Assembly: GCF_023502145.1 (NCBI RefSeq)
Contig: NZ_JAMFLI010000004.1
Location: 1-64,000, forward strand
DNA: 64,000 nucleotides
Reading direction: 5' to 3'
Source: Craterilacuibacter sp. RT1T
GTDB taxonomy: Bacteria > Pseudomonadota > Gammaproteobacteria > Burkholderiales > Chromobacteriaceae
Part shown: in pieces, positions 1 through 8,734 of the stretch
Layout of the letters: every line of letters starts with the position of its first letter
Numbering within the stretch: position 1 is the stretch's first letter
Notes under the pieces: model-generated
What the model was told of the DNA's origin: nothing
Database searches by the model: none
Seen by the model: the letters and a program-made list of their open reading frames with translations, nothing else
Position numbers and translations under genes: made by a program

Positions 1-987
1 TGGCTTTTCAACGTCCACGCTGTAGCTGCCGTCCGGCTTCACGGTGGCAGTCAGCGTTTGCTGATTACCCTTGGCGTCGGTCACCACCAGGGTGACGGTG
101 CTGCCAACTGGCGCATCGGTCTTGCCGCTGAGGGTCGGGGTGGTGTCTTGGGTATTGTCCGGTGCGATGACGCTGATGGTCGGCGCGGTCGTGTCGACAC
201 TGCCATTGTCCTGTGCGTTGCCCTTGTTGCCGGCCGGGTCGGTCACGCTGGCTTCGGCCTTGTAGCTGCCTTCGGCCAACGGATCTTTCACATCCACGCT
301 GTAACTGCCATCCGGTTTCACGGTGGTGGTCAGCGTCTGCTTGTTGCCTGCGGCATCGGTCACCACCAGGGTGACGGTGCTACCAACTGGCGCATCGGTC
401 TTGCCGGTAATCGTAGGTGTGCTGTCGTTGCTGTTGTCCGGTGCGATGACGCTGATGGTCGGCGCGGTCGTGTCCGGCGGCAATCCGGCCTCAGCGGCAA
501 CGCCGCCTTGCGTCCCCTCAATACGCGGAATCTCGCGGGTTTCTATGTTCTGGCGCTCGAGGCTTAACGGGTTGAGCACTTCGACAACGCGCTCCAGGCG
601 CACAAAGCCGAAGCCGCCATCATTGGTGCCGCCTCCGGTGAGGCCGGCGGCGGTTTCTTCCAGCACATTCAGCGGGTCTTGGTTATTGTTCAGCGCGGCG
701 ATGACGCGTTCGGCCTCGGCATTCAGCGGGGCGATGCGGGCTTCGCTGGCGTCAACGGCATTGGGCAGCAGGGTTTCTTCGGCCAGCAGAACGGTGCGGC
801 CACCATCCAGATTGACCAGTTGACCGTCGGGACGGGAGAAGGCCAGCGCGGCGCCTTGTGCCAGTTCGATACGCTCGCCAGCAAGAATGACATCGCCGGC
901 CTTGAGCTGGCGGATGCTGCCGTCGGCGGCAATCGCCTTAACCATGCCCTGAATGGAAACAACCTGACCCTGTGCCTGATTCGCCAT
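1..987 (-). CDS. LapA-like giant adhesin, N-terminal part (truncated by window edge)
   Basis: This open frame of 329 codons starts at an ATG at 987 and runs off the left edge without a stop. Residues 1-130 resemble the retention module of LapA-type adhesins, which plugs the outer-membrane TolC-like pore during type I secretion. A TAAG site at residues 112-115 followed by glycine-rich sequence matches the LapG protease cleavage motif. From residue 172 onward there are Ig-like repeats of 93 residues, each opening with DTTAPTISVIAPDN; two are visible in the window. The type I secretion genes lie immediately upstream on the same strand. The likely role is c-di-GMP-controlled surface adhesion and biofilm formation. 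LapD, LapG and the outer-membrane partner are not in the window. The start is supported by a GGGG stretch just upstream. Confidence 0.85.
   Translation of the reverse strand, partial: MANQAQGQVVSIQGMVKAIAADGSIRQLKAGDVILAGERIELAQGAALAFSRPDGQLVNLDGGRTVLLAEETLLPNAVDASEARIAPLNAEAERVIAALNNNQDPLNVLEETAAGLTGGGTNDGGFGFVRLERVVEVLNPLSLERQNIETREIPRIEGTQGGVAAEAGLPPDTTAPTISVIAPDNSNDSTPTITGKTDAPVGSTVTLVVTDAAGNKQTLTTTVKPDGSYSVDVKDPLAEGSYKAEASVTDPAGNKGNAQDNGSVDTTAPTISVIAPDNTQDTTPTLSGKTDAPVGSTVTLVVTDAKGNQQTLTATVKPDGSYSVDVEKP
18..575 (-). repeat. 279-bp tandem repeat encoding adhesin Ig-like domains
   Basis: Two nearly identical blocks are offset by exactly 279 bases, for example the segment beginning at 161 and again at 440. 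The period is 93 codons, so the reading frame is kept. Such arrays usually extend for many copies in giant adhesins; the copy number here is unknown because the array leaves the window. Confidence 0.85.
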
Positions 988-1100
988 GATAAACCCCAAG
1001 TGACAATATGCTGATGTTGTCAGGTTAAGGGTTTGGCTATGGCGTAGATATTGTACTTAAGGGCAGTGTGGTTAAACGGAGACAGGAACTCGGAACGGGA

Positions 1101-1135
1101 TTGAAAATCCCGGGATCAGGGCCCGGGATTTTCAA
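1101..1135. terminator. Perfect 14-bp stem-loop between LuxR and adhesin genes
   Basis: A 14-base arm at 1101-1114 is an exact inverted match of 1122-1135, leaving a 7-base loop. It lies downstream of the secretion operon and upstream of the adhesin start on the same strand. It could end or attenuate transcription, or stabilise the upstream message. There is no strong T run, so a terminator role is tentative. Confidence 0.5.
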
Positions 1136-1138
1136 GGT

Positions 1139-1161
1139 ATCGCGGCTAAAGCCGCTCCTAC
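1139..1161 (-). repeat. REP-like palindromic element
   Basis: Read on the minus strand this is GTAGGAGCGGCTTTAGCCGC followed by GAT. This matches the repetitive extragenic palindrome common in pseudomonads and xanthomonads, whose core is GCGGC-TTTA-GCCGC. It sits in the gap before the adhesin gene, next to the 14-bp stem-loop. Confidence 0.6.
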
Positions 1162-1178
1162 CGGCGCGCCAAACTTAT

Positions 1179-1772
1179 TCAGGCCAGCTTGAGCAGGAGC
1201 TGCAGGCGGTCGTCGACGCCGAATTTATGAAACAGGCTGCTGAGATGGGCCTTGACCGTGCGCTCGGCAATATCGAGTTCGCGGGCGATCTCCTTGTTGG
1301 CCATGCCGCGCTTGAGCGCGGCGATGACCTCGGCTTCGCGCGCGGTGACCTGACTGCGCCAGGCCTCCTGCCCCGAATCGGGCAACTTGCTGCCCAACTG
1401 GCCGCACAATAGCGCCAACAGATCGCGCCCGACCCAGCTGGAGCCGGTCTTTACCGTGCTGACAATCTGTTGCAGCAAATCGGCGGTGGAATAGGCATGG
1501 GCATAGCCGGCCGCGCCCTGTTGCAGCCAGCGCAGGCCTTCGCCGTTGTCGGGGTCTGAGCTCATGGCAATCACCCGGCCTTGGCGGCATAAGGCAGGCC
1601 AATTCGCCGCCTCGATGCCGGGCAAGACCAGATCGGCCAGTACCAGCTGGCCGTCCTGCAGGCTGTCCGCCAATGTGGCCACGTCGGCAACGCGCCAGCA
1701 GTGCGCGCGCCCCAGTGCCGTGCGCCAGCTGTCGGCCAGGGCTTCACTCAGGGTCAAAAGCAAAATGGGCAT
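1179..1772 (-). CDS. LuxR-family transcriptional regulator with degenerate receiver
   Basis: The protein has 197 residues. Residues about 1-125 look like a response-regulator receiver domain and residues about 138-197 are a clear LuxR/GerE helix-turn-helix (the region with TAREAEVIAAL and NKEIARELDIAERTVKAH). The acidic pair normally found after the first beta strand is missing. The phosphoacceptor position is plausibly the Asp in VLADLVLPG. The gene is the last of the type I secretion operon, three bases after the HlyD stop, and precedes the adhesin gene. It probably controls adhesin or secretion expression, possibly without conventional phosphorylation. No partner kinase is nearby. Confidence 0.8.
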   Translation of the reverse strand: MPILLLTLSEALADSWRTALGRAHCWRVADVATLADSLQDGQLVLADLVLPGIEAANWPALCRQGRVIAMSSDPDNGEGLRWLQQGAAGYAHAYSTADLLQQIVSTVKTGSSWVGRDLLALLCGQLGSKLPDSGQEAWRSQVTAREAEVIAALKRGMANKEIARELDIAERTVKAHLSSLFHKFGVDDRLQLLLKLA

Positions 1773-1775
1773 GAT

Positions 1776-3179
1776 TCAACGCTCGCTTAATGCTTCGGCC
1801 TTGGCGCGCAGCACCGGCTTGAGCATATAGGACAGGATGGATTTCTTGCCGGTCATGATGTCGACCTGCGCCACCATGCCCGGAATAATCGGTAGCTTGG
1901 CCTCGCCCAGTCGCGAGCCCTTGGTGCGCACCTTGACGATATAAAAGGCATTGCCTTTTTCATCGGTAATGGTGTCGGCGCCGATGCCTTCGAGCACACC
2001 TTCCATGCCGCCATAGATGGTGAAGTCGTAGGCGGTGTAGCGCACCACGGCGCGCTGGCCCGGGCGCAGGAAAGCGATATCGCGCGGCGTGATGCGCGTC
2101 TCCAGCAGCAGCGATTCATTCAACGGCACGATTTCGGCGATGTCCTTACCCGGCTGCACCACGCCGCCTATGGTATTGGTAAACAAGCGCTTGACCTCGC
2201 CATGCACCGGGCTGCGGATTTCGGACAGTTTAACCTTGTCCTCCAGCCCGACGCTGCCCTCGGACAGGCTGCCCATCTTGCCCATGGTCTCCGATAGCTC
2301 GATGCTGGCCTGATTGCGGAACGCCAGCTCAACTTCCTGAATCTTGCGCTGCGCCTCGCTGATCGCGGCCTGAATGCGCGGAATCTGCGCGCCGGCCATA
2401 TCGCGCTCGCCACGGTAGCGCGACACATCACGTTCCAGACGCAGCAAGTCGACATCGGATACCGCGCCGGTTGCCTTCAAAGGCCGGGTCACGCTCAATT
2501 CGCGATTGGTCAGCTCAAAGCCCTGTGCCGCCTGTTCGCGCCGGGCACGCGCTTCGTTCAGCTCCTGTGTGCGCTGCGCCAGTTGCTGGCGTGCAATCGA
2601 GACATTGGCGTCCAGCTCCAGCCGGCGCGAGTTGTAAAGTTCCAGCTCCTGACGCGCGATATCGGGTGCGCGCTGGGTGACTTCGTCCGGCATCACAAAA
2701 GGCTGGCCGGAGGCAATGGCCTTGAGCCGCGCCGATTTGGCCAGCTGCGACAGGTATTGCGCCTGGTTTTCGCGCAGCGACGACACAAAGCGCGTGTTGT
2801 CGACTTTAAGCAGCAAGTCGCCCTTGTTCACGATCTGGCCTTCTTTCACCATAATCGCCGACACCACTCCGCCATCCAGACTTTGCAAGTGCTGGTTCTG
2901 ACCCGAGGCCACCACCTTGCCTTCACCGCGCGAGACTTCATCCACCTTGGACAGCGCCGCCCACAAAATCGCCACCACAAACACCGCCGCCATCAGCCAG
3001 ATAAACAGGCGCGGGCGCTGCGGCTGCTGCTCGAGAATGGCCCAGTCCGCATCGGCGGCAAAATCGTTGCGGTCGGCAATATCCTTGGCCGCCGCCCAGT
3101 CCATCAGCCGGTCCCAGTAGGGTGCCGTCTTAGCCTGGCCGCGTTCACTCCAGGTTTTGAAACGTGTTTTCCAGTCCAT
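1776..3179 (-). CDS. HlyD/LapC-family type I secretion periplasmic adaptor
   Basis: This 467-residue membrane fusion protein has a cytoplasmic N-terminus, a single transmembrane helix near residues 57-77, a biotinyl-lipoyl-like half (GEGKVVASGQ to VKEGQIVNKGDLLLKVD), long coiled-coil segments around residues 150-300 and a C-terminal beta-barrel region. It links the inner-membrane ABC exporter to an outer-membrane TolC-like channel. Its ATG overlaps the stop of the upstream ATPase gene by one base (TAATG), which indicates translational coupling. Length and layout fit LapC-type adaptors for LapA adhesins. The outer-membrane component is not in this window. Confidence 0.92.
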   Translation of the reverse strand: MDWKTRFKTWSERGQAKTAPYWDRLMDWAAAKDIADRNDFAADADWAILEQQPQRPRLFIWLMAAVFVVAILWAALSKVDEVSRGEGKVVASGQNQHLQSLDGGVVSAIMVKEGQIVNKGDLLLKVDNTRFVSSLRENQAQYLSQLAKSARLKAIASGQPFVMPDEVTQRAPDIARQELELYNSRRLELDANVSIARQQLAQRTQELNEARARREQAAQGFELTNRELSVTRPLKATGAVSDVDLLRLERDVSRYRGERDMAGAQIPRIQAAISEAQRKIQEVELAFRNQASIELSETMGKMGSLSEGSVGLEDKVKLSEIRSPVHGEVKRLFTNTIGGVVQPGKDIAEIVPLNESLLLETRITPRDIAFLRPGQRAVVRYTAYDFTIYGGMEGVLEGIGADTITDEKGNAFYIVKVRTKGSRLGEAKLPIIPGMVAQVDIMTGKKSILSYMLKPVLRAKAEALSER

Positions 3180-5347
3180 TACGCGGCCCTCCCGACTTGA
3201 CCCTGCTGCAAGGCTTCCACCACCTGCGCCTTAGGGCCATCCGCCACGATGCGTCCCTGATCGATTACGATCAGGCGGTCGACCAGATCCAGCAGGCTGT
3301 TGTTATGGGTCACCAGAATCAGCGTCTTGCCCGGCAAAATGGTCTTCAGGGTTGCGCGTATCTGCGACTCCGAGGTGTGGTCCATATTGCTGGTCGGCTC
3401 ATCCAGCAGCAGGATGGGCGGGGCATTCAATAAGGCCCGCGCAATGGCGACCGACTTGCGCTGCCCGCCGGACAGCGACTCGCCACGTTCGCCAATCAGC
3501 ATGTCGAAGCCCTGCGGATGGCTGTTGATAAAGCCGGTCAGCCCGGCCTGCTCGGCGGCGGCCGCGACGCTGGCATCGTAGGCATGTGGCGAGCCCATGG
3601 CGATATTCTGCCGCATGCTGCCGTAGAACAAGACCGCGTCCTGCGGTACATAGCCGATATTGCGCCGCAATTCGGCCGGATCAATCTGCTTGATGTCGAT
3701 GCCGTCGACGCGGATCGCGCCTTCGCTTGGCTGGAACAAACCCAGAATCAGCTTTTGCAAGGTGCTCTTGCCCGAGCCGACGCGGCCGATAATCGCCACC
3801 CGCTCGCCCTCGCGGATACTGAACGAGACATCCCTCAACGCCACCATCGGGTTGGCCGGGTAGCTGAAGCTGACGTTTTTGAATTCGATTTCACCCTTGA
3901 AATGGGTGCGATGGAAGAAGCTGGCATCCTTCTCGCGCTCGACCGGCATTTTCATAAAGCCGTCGAGCGAAGCCAGGGACGTCTTGGCATTGTGGTATTG
4001 CGTCATCAGCCCCACCACCTGCCCCAGCGGCGCCATGGCGCGGCCGGACAGCATCACCGCCGCAATCACCCCGCCCATAGACACATTGCCGGCCATGATC
4101 TGGTACACCCCCATCACCAGCATGCCGACCGAAACCAGTTGCTGGATCAAGCCGGCAAAGTTCTGCGTGGACGAGGCCAGCAGCTTGAGGCGCGAGCCCA
4201 CCTGCGCCAAAAACAGGGTCGATTGCTCCCAGCGCCCTTGCAGCTCGCCTTCGGCCGCCAGCACCTTGACCGTCTCCAGATTGGACAGGCTTTCCACCAG
4301 ATGCGCATTGCGCTGCGAAGCGGCGCGCAAGGTGGTTTCCGCCATTTCCTGCATCTTGCCCTGCACCAGCAGGGTAAACAGCAGCATGGCCACGGTGCCC
4401 AGCACCACCGGAATGGCCATCATCGGCGAGATCCACATAATCACCAGAATAAAGACCAGCAAGAACGGCAGATCGATCAGCGCGGTAATGGAGGCCGAGG
4501 CGATAAAGTCGCGTATGGTCTCGAATGCCCTGAGGTTGGCGGCGAATGCGCCGACCGATGCCGGGCGCGCCTCCATGCGTATGCCCAGCACCCGCTCCAT
4601 AATCAGCGCCGACAAGGTGACATCGACGCGCTTGCTGGCCAGATCGACCAGATAGCCGCGCGACAGCTTGAGCAGGAAATCGAAAATCAGCACCAGCGCC
4701 CCGCCTATGGCCAGCACCCATAAGGTGTCGGTCGCCATATTCGGCACCACCCGGTCGTACACATTCATCGAAATCAGCGGGAAGACCAGCGCAAACACAT
4801 TGATCAGGAAGGCCGCCATCAAAGCGTCGCGATACAGGGGCCAGCTGGCGAAGACCGTCTGCCAGAACCAGTGGCGCGAGCGGATATGGGCAAGCTCGGG
4901 GGCACGCTTCTCATACTGGAAACGCGGCTTGACCAGAATGCCGATGCCGGCATAACGCGCATCCAGCTCGGCCAGCGACAGCTCGACCACCGCATCCGGC
5001 AATTCGGCATAGCTGACCGCCACCTTGTCGCCATCGACACTACGCAAGATGCAGGCATCGTTGTTTTCCAGCAACAACACCGCCGGCAACAGTTCGCTGC
5101 GCAGGCTGGCCAGCGGCTGGCGCACCACCCGGGCCGCGAGGCCGATGCGCCGCGCCGAGCGGGCAAACATCGAGGGCGACAGGCGGTTATCGGCCAGCGG
5201 GATGCCGGCCAGCAGCGACTCGCGCGTCGCATTCAGGCCAAAGCCGCGCGCCAGGGAAAACAGACAGTCGAGTAAGGGATCGAGGTGGGTAGCCTGTTGG
5301 CTAAAGCCGCCACTATCGCTGGAAGAAGATGCGCCGTGATAAGCCAT
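3179..5347 (-). CDS. LapB-type type I secretion permease/ATPase
   Basis: This is a 722-residue ABC exporter half-transporter. Residues about 20-145 form a C39-peptidase-like domain without an obvious catalytic cysteine motif. Such degenerate domains bind unfolded substrate rather than cut it. Membrane segments span about 170-460. The nucleotide-binding domain has Walker A (GRVGSGKST) near 522-529, signature LSGGQ near 625, Walker B ILLLDEP near 645 and a switch His near 681. It is the first gene of the secretion operon. A GAGG sits about 7 bases before the ATG. Together with the HlyD protein it should export the adjacent adhesin. Confidence 0.93.
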   Translation of the reverse strand: MAYHGASSSSDSGGFSQQATHLDPLLDCLFSLARGFGLNATRESLLAGIPLADNRLSPSMFARSARRIGLAARVVRQPLASLRSELLPAVLLLENNDACILRSVDGDKVAVSYAELPDAVVELSLAELDARYAGIGILVKPRFQYEKRAPELAHIRSRHWFWQTVFASWPLYRDALMAAFLINVFALVFPLISMNVYDRVVPNMATDTLWVLAIGGALVLIFDFLLKLSRGYLVDLASKRVDVTLSALIMERVLGIRMEARPASVGAFAANLRAFETIRDFIASASITALIDLPFLLVFILVIMWISPMMAIPVVLGTVAMLLFTLLVQGKMQEMAETTLRAASQRNAHLVESLSNLETVKVLAAEGELQGRWEQSTLFLAQVGSRLKLLASSTQNFAGLIQQLVSVGMLVMGVYQIMAGNVSMGGVIAAVMLSGRAMAPLGQVVGLMTQYHNAKTSLASLDGFMKMPVEREKDASFFHRTHFKGEIEFKNVSFSYPANPMVALRDVSFSIREGERVAIIGRVGSGKSTLQKLILGLFQPSEGAIRVDGIDIKQIDPAELRRNIGYVPQDAVLFYGSMRQNIAMGSPHAYDASVAAAAEQAGLTGFINSHPQGFDMLIGERGESLSGGQRKSVAIARALLNAPPILLLDEPTSNMDHTSESQIRATLKTILPGKTLILVTHNNSLLDLVDRLIVIDQGRIVADGPKAQVVEALQQGQVGRAA

Positions 5348-5551
5348 GATAACCTCTGAGCCGGGATACGACTCATGCTCATATAGAGTTTTATGTATTA
5401 ACTATAGTTTCACGTAATAATAACCCAAATAAATTTAGCACCGTGGCTTTTTAATGACTCTGTTATTTCTGGCGCAACAGATACCCGCCATGACGACGCA
5501 TGGCCAGCCAAATTCAGCACGGGAAATGAGAGGGGGATAAGGGAAAACAAA

Positions 5552-5573
5552 GCCAGGCCGCAAGGGCCTGGCG
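5552..5573 (-). terminator. Rho-independent terminator of the tat/DUF2069 genes
   Basis: An 8-bp stem (GCCAGGCC/GGCCTGGC) with a 5-base loop lies just after the DUF2069 stop. On the minus strand it is followed by a T-rich run (TTTGTTTTCCC). This probably ends the long his-tat transcript. Confidence 0.7.
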
Positions 5574-5576
5574 GGA

Positions 5577-5936
5577 TTAAGACGTCGCGGGTGCGGCAGC
5601 CGGACGGCCGCAGCGGATAAACATCAATACCGATACAAAATAGAGGCTGCTCAGCGCGATTTCACCCCAGGCCAGTTGCTGGCTCAGGCCGCTATCGCCC
5701 CAGCCGCGCATCACCCCCTCGCCAAAGAAGGCGAGAATGAACATGCACGACCACTGGTAGGTATAGACCCGCCCTTTAAGGATGCCAGGCAGAGGCAGCA
5801 GCAAAAGCGCGGCCTTAAGTACCAGCCATGAGCCGCCTTCGCGCAGCGGCGCCCACCACAGCTCCCAACCCAGATTCAGCAGGATCAGCGCGATCAGGCT
5901 GACAATGGCGCCCCAATGAAACCAGCTCTGCTTCAT
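5577..5936 (-). CDS. DUF2069 small membrane protein
   Basis: The protein has 119 residues and about four hydrophobic segments and matches the DUF2069 family of small proteobacterial inner-membrane proteins of unknown function. The start chosen is the ATG that overlaps the tatC stop by four bases (ATGA). A longer in-frame extension would lie inside tatC and is rejected. The gene closes the his-hinT-tat gene string and is followed by a terminator. No function is assigned. Confidence 0.8.
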   Translation of the reverse strand: MKQSWFHWGAIVSLIALILLNLGWELWWAPLREGGSWLVLKAALLLLPLPGILKGRVYTYQWSCMFILAFFGEGVMRGWGDSGLSQQLAWGEIALSSLYFVSVLMFIRCGRPAAAPATS

Positions 5937-6670
5937 GTCGGCTCCTTGCTGCCAGGCTCTGGCGCTTTGCCCAGAAAAACCGACAGCAGAATGCCGCACT
6001 CGTACAGCAGCCATAGCGGCACTGCCAGCATGATCTGCGACAGCACATCCGGCGGCGTGACAATGGCGGCGATCACAAAAGCACCGACAATCACATAAGG
6101 CCGGCCCTGGCGCAGCTGCTCCACGCTGACAATACCCATGCGCGTCAGCACAATCACCACCACCGGCACTTCGAACGTCACGCCGAAGGCGACAAACATC
6201 CCCAGTACAAAAGACAGGTATTTATCGATATCGGTCATCATGGCGACGCCGGTCGGCGTCACCGCGCTCATAAAGCCGAACACCACCGGAAACACCAGAT
6301 AGTAAGCGAAGGCCATGCCGATAAAAAACAGCAGCACACTGGAGACCACCAGCGGCACAATCAGTTTTTTCTCGTGCTGATACAGGCCGGGCGCAATAAA
6401 AGCCCATACCTGATACAGGGTATTGGGCAGGGAAATCAGGAAGGCAACCAGCATGGTGACCTTGACCGGCACGAAAAATGGTGCGGTCACGTCGGTGGCT
6501 ATCATCTGCGCACCGGCAGGCAGCACGTCCATCATCGGTTTGGCCAGCAGGTGATAAATATCCCCCGCCCAGTGGAACAGGGCGATAAATACGATCACGA
6601 TGCCGGCTGCGGCGCGCACCAGTCGGTTTCTCAACTCGATCAGATGCGCAAGCAACGGCTGTTCAGTCAT
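5933..6670 (-). CDS. tatC: Sec-independent translocase subunit TatC
   Basis: This 245-residue protein has six membrane segments and the conserved N-terminal HLIELRNRLVRA stretch typical of TatC, the twin-arginine signal receptor. With TatA and TatB it moves folded proteins across the inner membrane. The gene follows tatB by nine bases. Placement of tatABC downstream of the his genes and a HIT-family gene is common in betaproteobacteria. Translation of the next gene is coupled through an ATGA overlap. Confidence 0.97.
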   Translation of the reverse strand: MTEQPLLAHLIELRNRLVRAAAGIVIVFIALFHWAGDIYHLLAKPMMDVLPAGAQMIATDVTAPFFVPVKVTMLVAFLISLPNTLYQVWAFIAPGLYQHEKKLIVPLVVSSVLLFFIGMAFAYYLVFPVVFGFMSAVTPTGVAMMTDIDKYLSFVLGMFVAFGVTFEVPVVVIVLTRMGIVSVEQLRQGRPYVIVGAFVIAAIVTPPDVLSQIMLAVPLWLLYECGILLSVFLGKAPEPGSKEPT

Positions 6671-6679
6671 TGATGCTCG

Positions 6680-7183
6680 TTATGCGGAGGGTTTGTCGGC
6701 TGGCGCCGACGCGGGAGGATCAAACAGGTCAAGCTGCTTATCATTGACCAGCGGCAAAGTGTCATCTGCATCATCGCGGTGCGCGGCAGCAATCAGCTCA
6801 TGCGGATCGGTATCGGCAGCGGGCGCCAGTGCCACATCCGGATGCAGGCTGCGGCGGGCCTCGTCAAATGGCGCGGCCGCGCTGCTGGCCACCTCGTGCA
6901 GCGCATTTTGCTGCTCGGCCACCACGTTTTTGACCTCGTCCACCTGCTCCTGCATCTGCGAGCGGAAGCTGTCGGCTGCGCCGCGGATGTCCTGCGAGAT
7001 ACCCAACAAGCCGCTATCCGCCGCCTGCTGCTGCACATCGGCCTTCACACTGGAGACAAAACGCTGCGCGCGCCCGATGAGCGCACCTAGCGTGCGCGCC
7101 ACGGCCGGCAGGCGTTCAGGCCCCAGTATCACCAGCGCCACCACGCTGATCAGGATGATTTCGCCAAAGCTGATTTCAAACAC
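6680..7183 (-). CDS. tatB: Sec-independent translocase subunit TatB
   Basis: The 167-residue protein has one N-terminal transmembrane helix (FGEIILISVVALVILGPERLP), the Tat hinge with the GPERLP motif, an amphipathic helix and a long acidic, low-complexity tail. TatB bridges TatA and TatC in substrate recognition. The start codon is GTG. It lies 12 bases after tatA. Confidence 0.95.
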   Translation of the reverse strand: MFEISFGEIILISVVALVILGPERLPAVARTLGALIGRAQRFVSSVKADVQQQAADSGLLGISQDIRGAADSFRSQMQEQVDEVKNVVAEQQNALHEVASSAAAPFDEARRSLHPDVALAPAADTDPHELIAAAHRDDADDTLPLVNDKQLDLFDPPASAPADKPSA

Positions 7184-7195
7184 GGCTAAGCGCGC

Positions 7196-7402
7196 TTATT
7201 TCTTGTCGGTATCGGAGTCGACATCGATCACGCGGCCGGCTTCCGGCGTCTTGCTCTTGTCGTCGCCCTCTTTCATGCCGTCCTTAAAGCCCTTGACCGC
7301 GCTACCCAGATCTTCGCCCACATTGCGCAGCTTCTTGGTGCCGAAAACCAGCACGACAACCACCAGAACGATCAACCAATGCCAGATGCTGAAGGAACCC
7401 AT
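7196..7402 (-). CDS. tatA: Sec-independent translocase subunit TatA
   Basis: This 68-residue pore-forming Tat subunit begins [20 protein letters not shown], then has FGTKKLRN and an amphipathic helix and ends in a charged tail. That is the classic TatA layout. It is the first gene of the tatABC group, downstream of hinT by about 65 bases. Confidence 0.97.
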   Translation of the reverse strand: MGSFSIWHWLIVLVVVVLVFGTKKLRNVGEDLGSAVKGFKDGMKEGDDKSKTPEAGRVIDVDSDTDKK

Positions 7403-7467
7403 AATGACTCTACCTTAAAAAATGTATGGCACGCCGCCATGCTGGCAGACGTGCAGATTAAATATGC

Positions 7468-7791
7468 TCAGGCCTTGTGGCCGAATACGTGCAGGTGCAG
7501 ATGGAACACTTCCTGTCCGCCACCGACACCGGTGTTGATGCCGCATTTGAAACCGTCGGCCATGCCCTGCTCGGCCGCCAGCTGCGGTGCCAGCAGCAGC
7601 ATACGCCCCAACAAGGCCTGATGCGAGGCATCGCACTGAGCCAGGCTGGCAACGTGCAGCTTGGGAATGATCAAAAAATGCACCGGTGCAATCGGGCGGA
7701 TATCGTGAAAAGCGAGGAAGTCTTCGTCTTCATACACCTTGTTCGACGGAATCTCTCCCGCCGCAATCTTGCAAAACAGGCAGTCGCTCAC
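7468..7791 (-). CDS. hinT: HIT-family nucleoside phosphoramidase (HinT)
   Basis: This 107-residue histidine-triad protein has the signature HLHLHVFG near the C-terminus and the N-terminal CLFCKIAAGEIPS typical of HinT. These enzymes hydrolyse AMP-lysine-like phosphoramidates. The start is GTG with a GGGAG ribosome binding site. The gene lies between hisE and tatA, a frequent betaproteobacterial arrangement. Confidence 0.93.
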   Translation of the reverse strand: MSDCLFCKIAAGEIPSNKVYEDEDFLAFHDIRPIAPVHFLIIPKLHVASLAQCDASHQALLGRMLLLAPQLAAEQGMADGFKCGINTGVGGGQEVFHLHLHVFGHKA

Positions 7792-7808
7792 TGCATCACT
7801 CCCGGGGT

Positions 7809-8138
7809 TTATGGTTGCGGCTTGCGCGCCAATTTTTCATCCAGGCCCGAGATGCCCTCGCGCCGCTTGAGTTCCATCAATACGTCTTCGGGGCGCAGGC
7901 CGTGATGGGCCAGCAACACCATGCTGTGAAACCACAGATCCGCCATTTCACGCACCAGATGCAGACGATCGCCATCCTTGGCGGCCAGCAGCACTTCCGC
8001 GCTTTCTTCGGCCACTTTTTTCAGGATCGCATCCTCGCCCTGCTTGAACAAGGACGCCACATAGGACGACCCGGCGGCGGCTTCGCGCCGCGCTTCCAGC
8101 GTATCAGCCAGATGACTGAGTATCTCGGTGTTGATCAT
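7809..8138 (-). CDS. hisE: Phosphoribosyl-ATP pyrophosphatase HisE
   Basis: This 109-residue MazG-like protein catalyses the second step of histidine synthesis, removing pyrophosphate from phosphoribosyl-ATP. Conserved EESAEVLLAAKDGD and the MADLWFHSMVLL helix are present. It is separate from HisI, unlike the fused HisIE of enterobacteria. It is the last his gene of the cluster. Confidence 0.96.
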   Translation of the reverse strand: MINTEILSHLADTLEARREAAAGSSYVASLFKQGEDAILKKVAEESAEVLLAAKDGDRLHLVREMADLWFHSMVLLAHHGLRPEDVLMELKRREGISGLDEKLARKPQP

Positions 8139-8245
8139 CAGACTGCCCTCAAGAAGAATCGGCCAAAGTATAAGTCGATTTTATTGCAAATTTACGAAAA
8201 CTTGATAAGGAAAAACCCTAGCTTTGCGCCGGATCAAACTGCCGC

Positions 8246-8647
8246 TCAGTTTCCCGCCGCATAAATGGCCGCAGGGTCTTTCAATACCGCATCCACACTC
8301 ACCCAAGCACCCTGCTCGAAACGCCGGTAGAAACAGGAGGCGCGCCCAGTGTGGCAGGCGATACCGCCGGCCTGCTCGATCTGCAACACCACCACATCCC
8401 CGTCGCAATCCAGCCTGAGTTCGTGCACGCTTTGCAAATGACCGGACTCCTCGCCTTTTTTCCACAACTTCTGCCGCGAGCGGCTGTAGTAGTGCGCAAT
8501 ACCGCTGTCTGCGGTCAGCTGCAACGCTTCGCGGTTCATCCATGCGACCATTAGCACGCGCTGGGTGCGCGCATCCTGCGCAATCGCCGTCACCAGCCCC
8601 GCCGCATCCCACTTGATTTCATCCAGCCAGTTCGTGTCTTGAGTCAT
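8246..8647 (-). CDS. hisI: Phosphoribosyl-AMP cyclohydrolase HisI
   Basis: This 133-residue zinc enzyme opens the purine ring of phosphoribosyl-AMP in step three of histidine synthesis. Recognisable stretches are [30 protein letters not shown] and the metal-ligand region DCDGD with ACHTGR. A heptamer-repeat hairpin separates it from hisF, and about 107 bases separate it from hisE. Confidence 0.96.
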   Translation of the reverse strand: MTQDTNWLDEIKWDAAGLVTAIAQDARTQRVLMVAWMNREALQLTADSGIAHYYSRSRQKLWKKGEESGHLQSVHELRLDCDGDVVVLQIEQAGGIACHTGRASCFYRRFEQGAWVSVDAVLKDPAAIYAAGN

Positions 8648-8660
8648 TTGCGTGTTCCTT

Positions 8661-8733
8661 TTTGGGGAGTAGAGAATTGGGAGTGGGGAGTAAAAGGCGG
8701 TGAGTGGTGTGACTCCCTACTCCCTACTCCCTG
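8661..8733. repeat. Heptanucleotide repeat hairpin between hisF and hisI
   Basis: Degenerate GGGGAGT units (8663-8690) face about three ACTCCCT units (8711-8731), so the segment can fold into an imperfect stem. It is a member of the window-wide heptamer repeat family. It lies inside the his gene string. Confidence 0.75.
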
Positions 8734-8734
8734 C

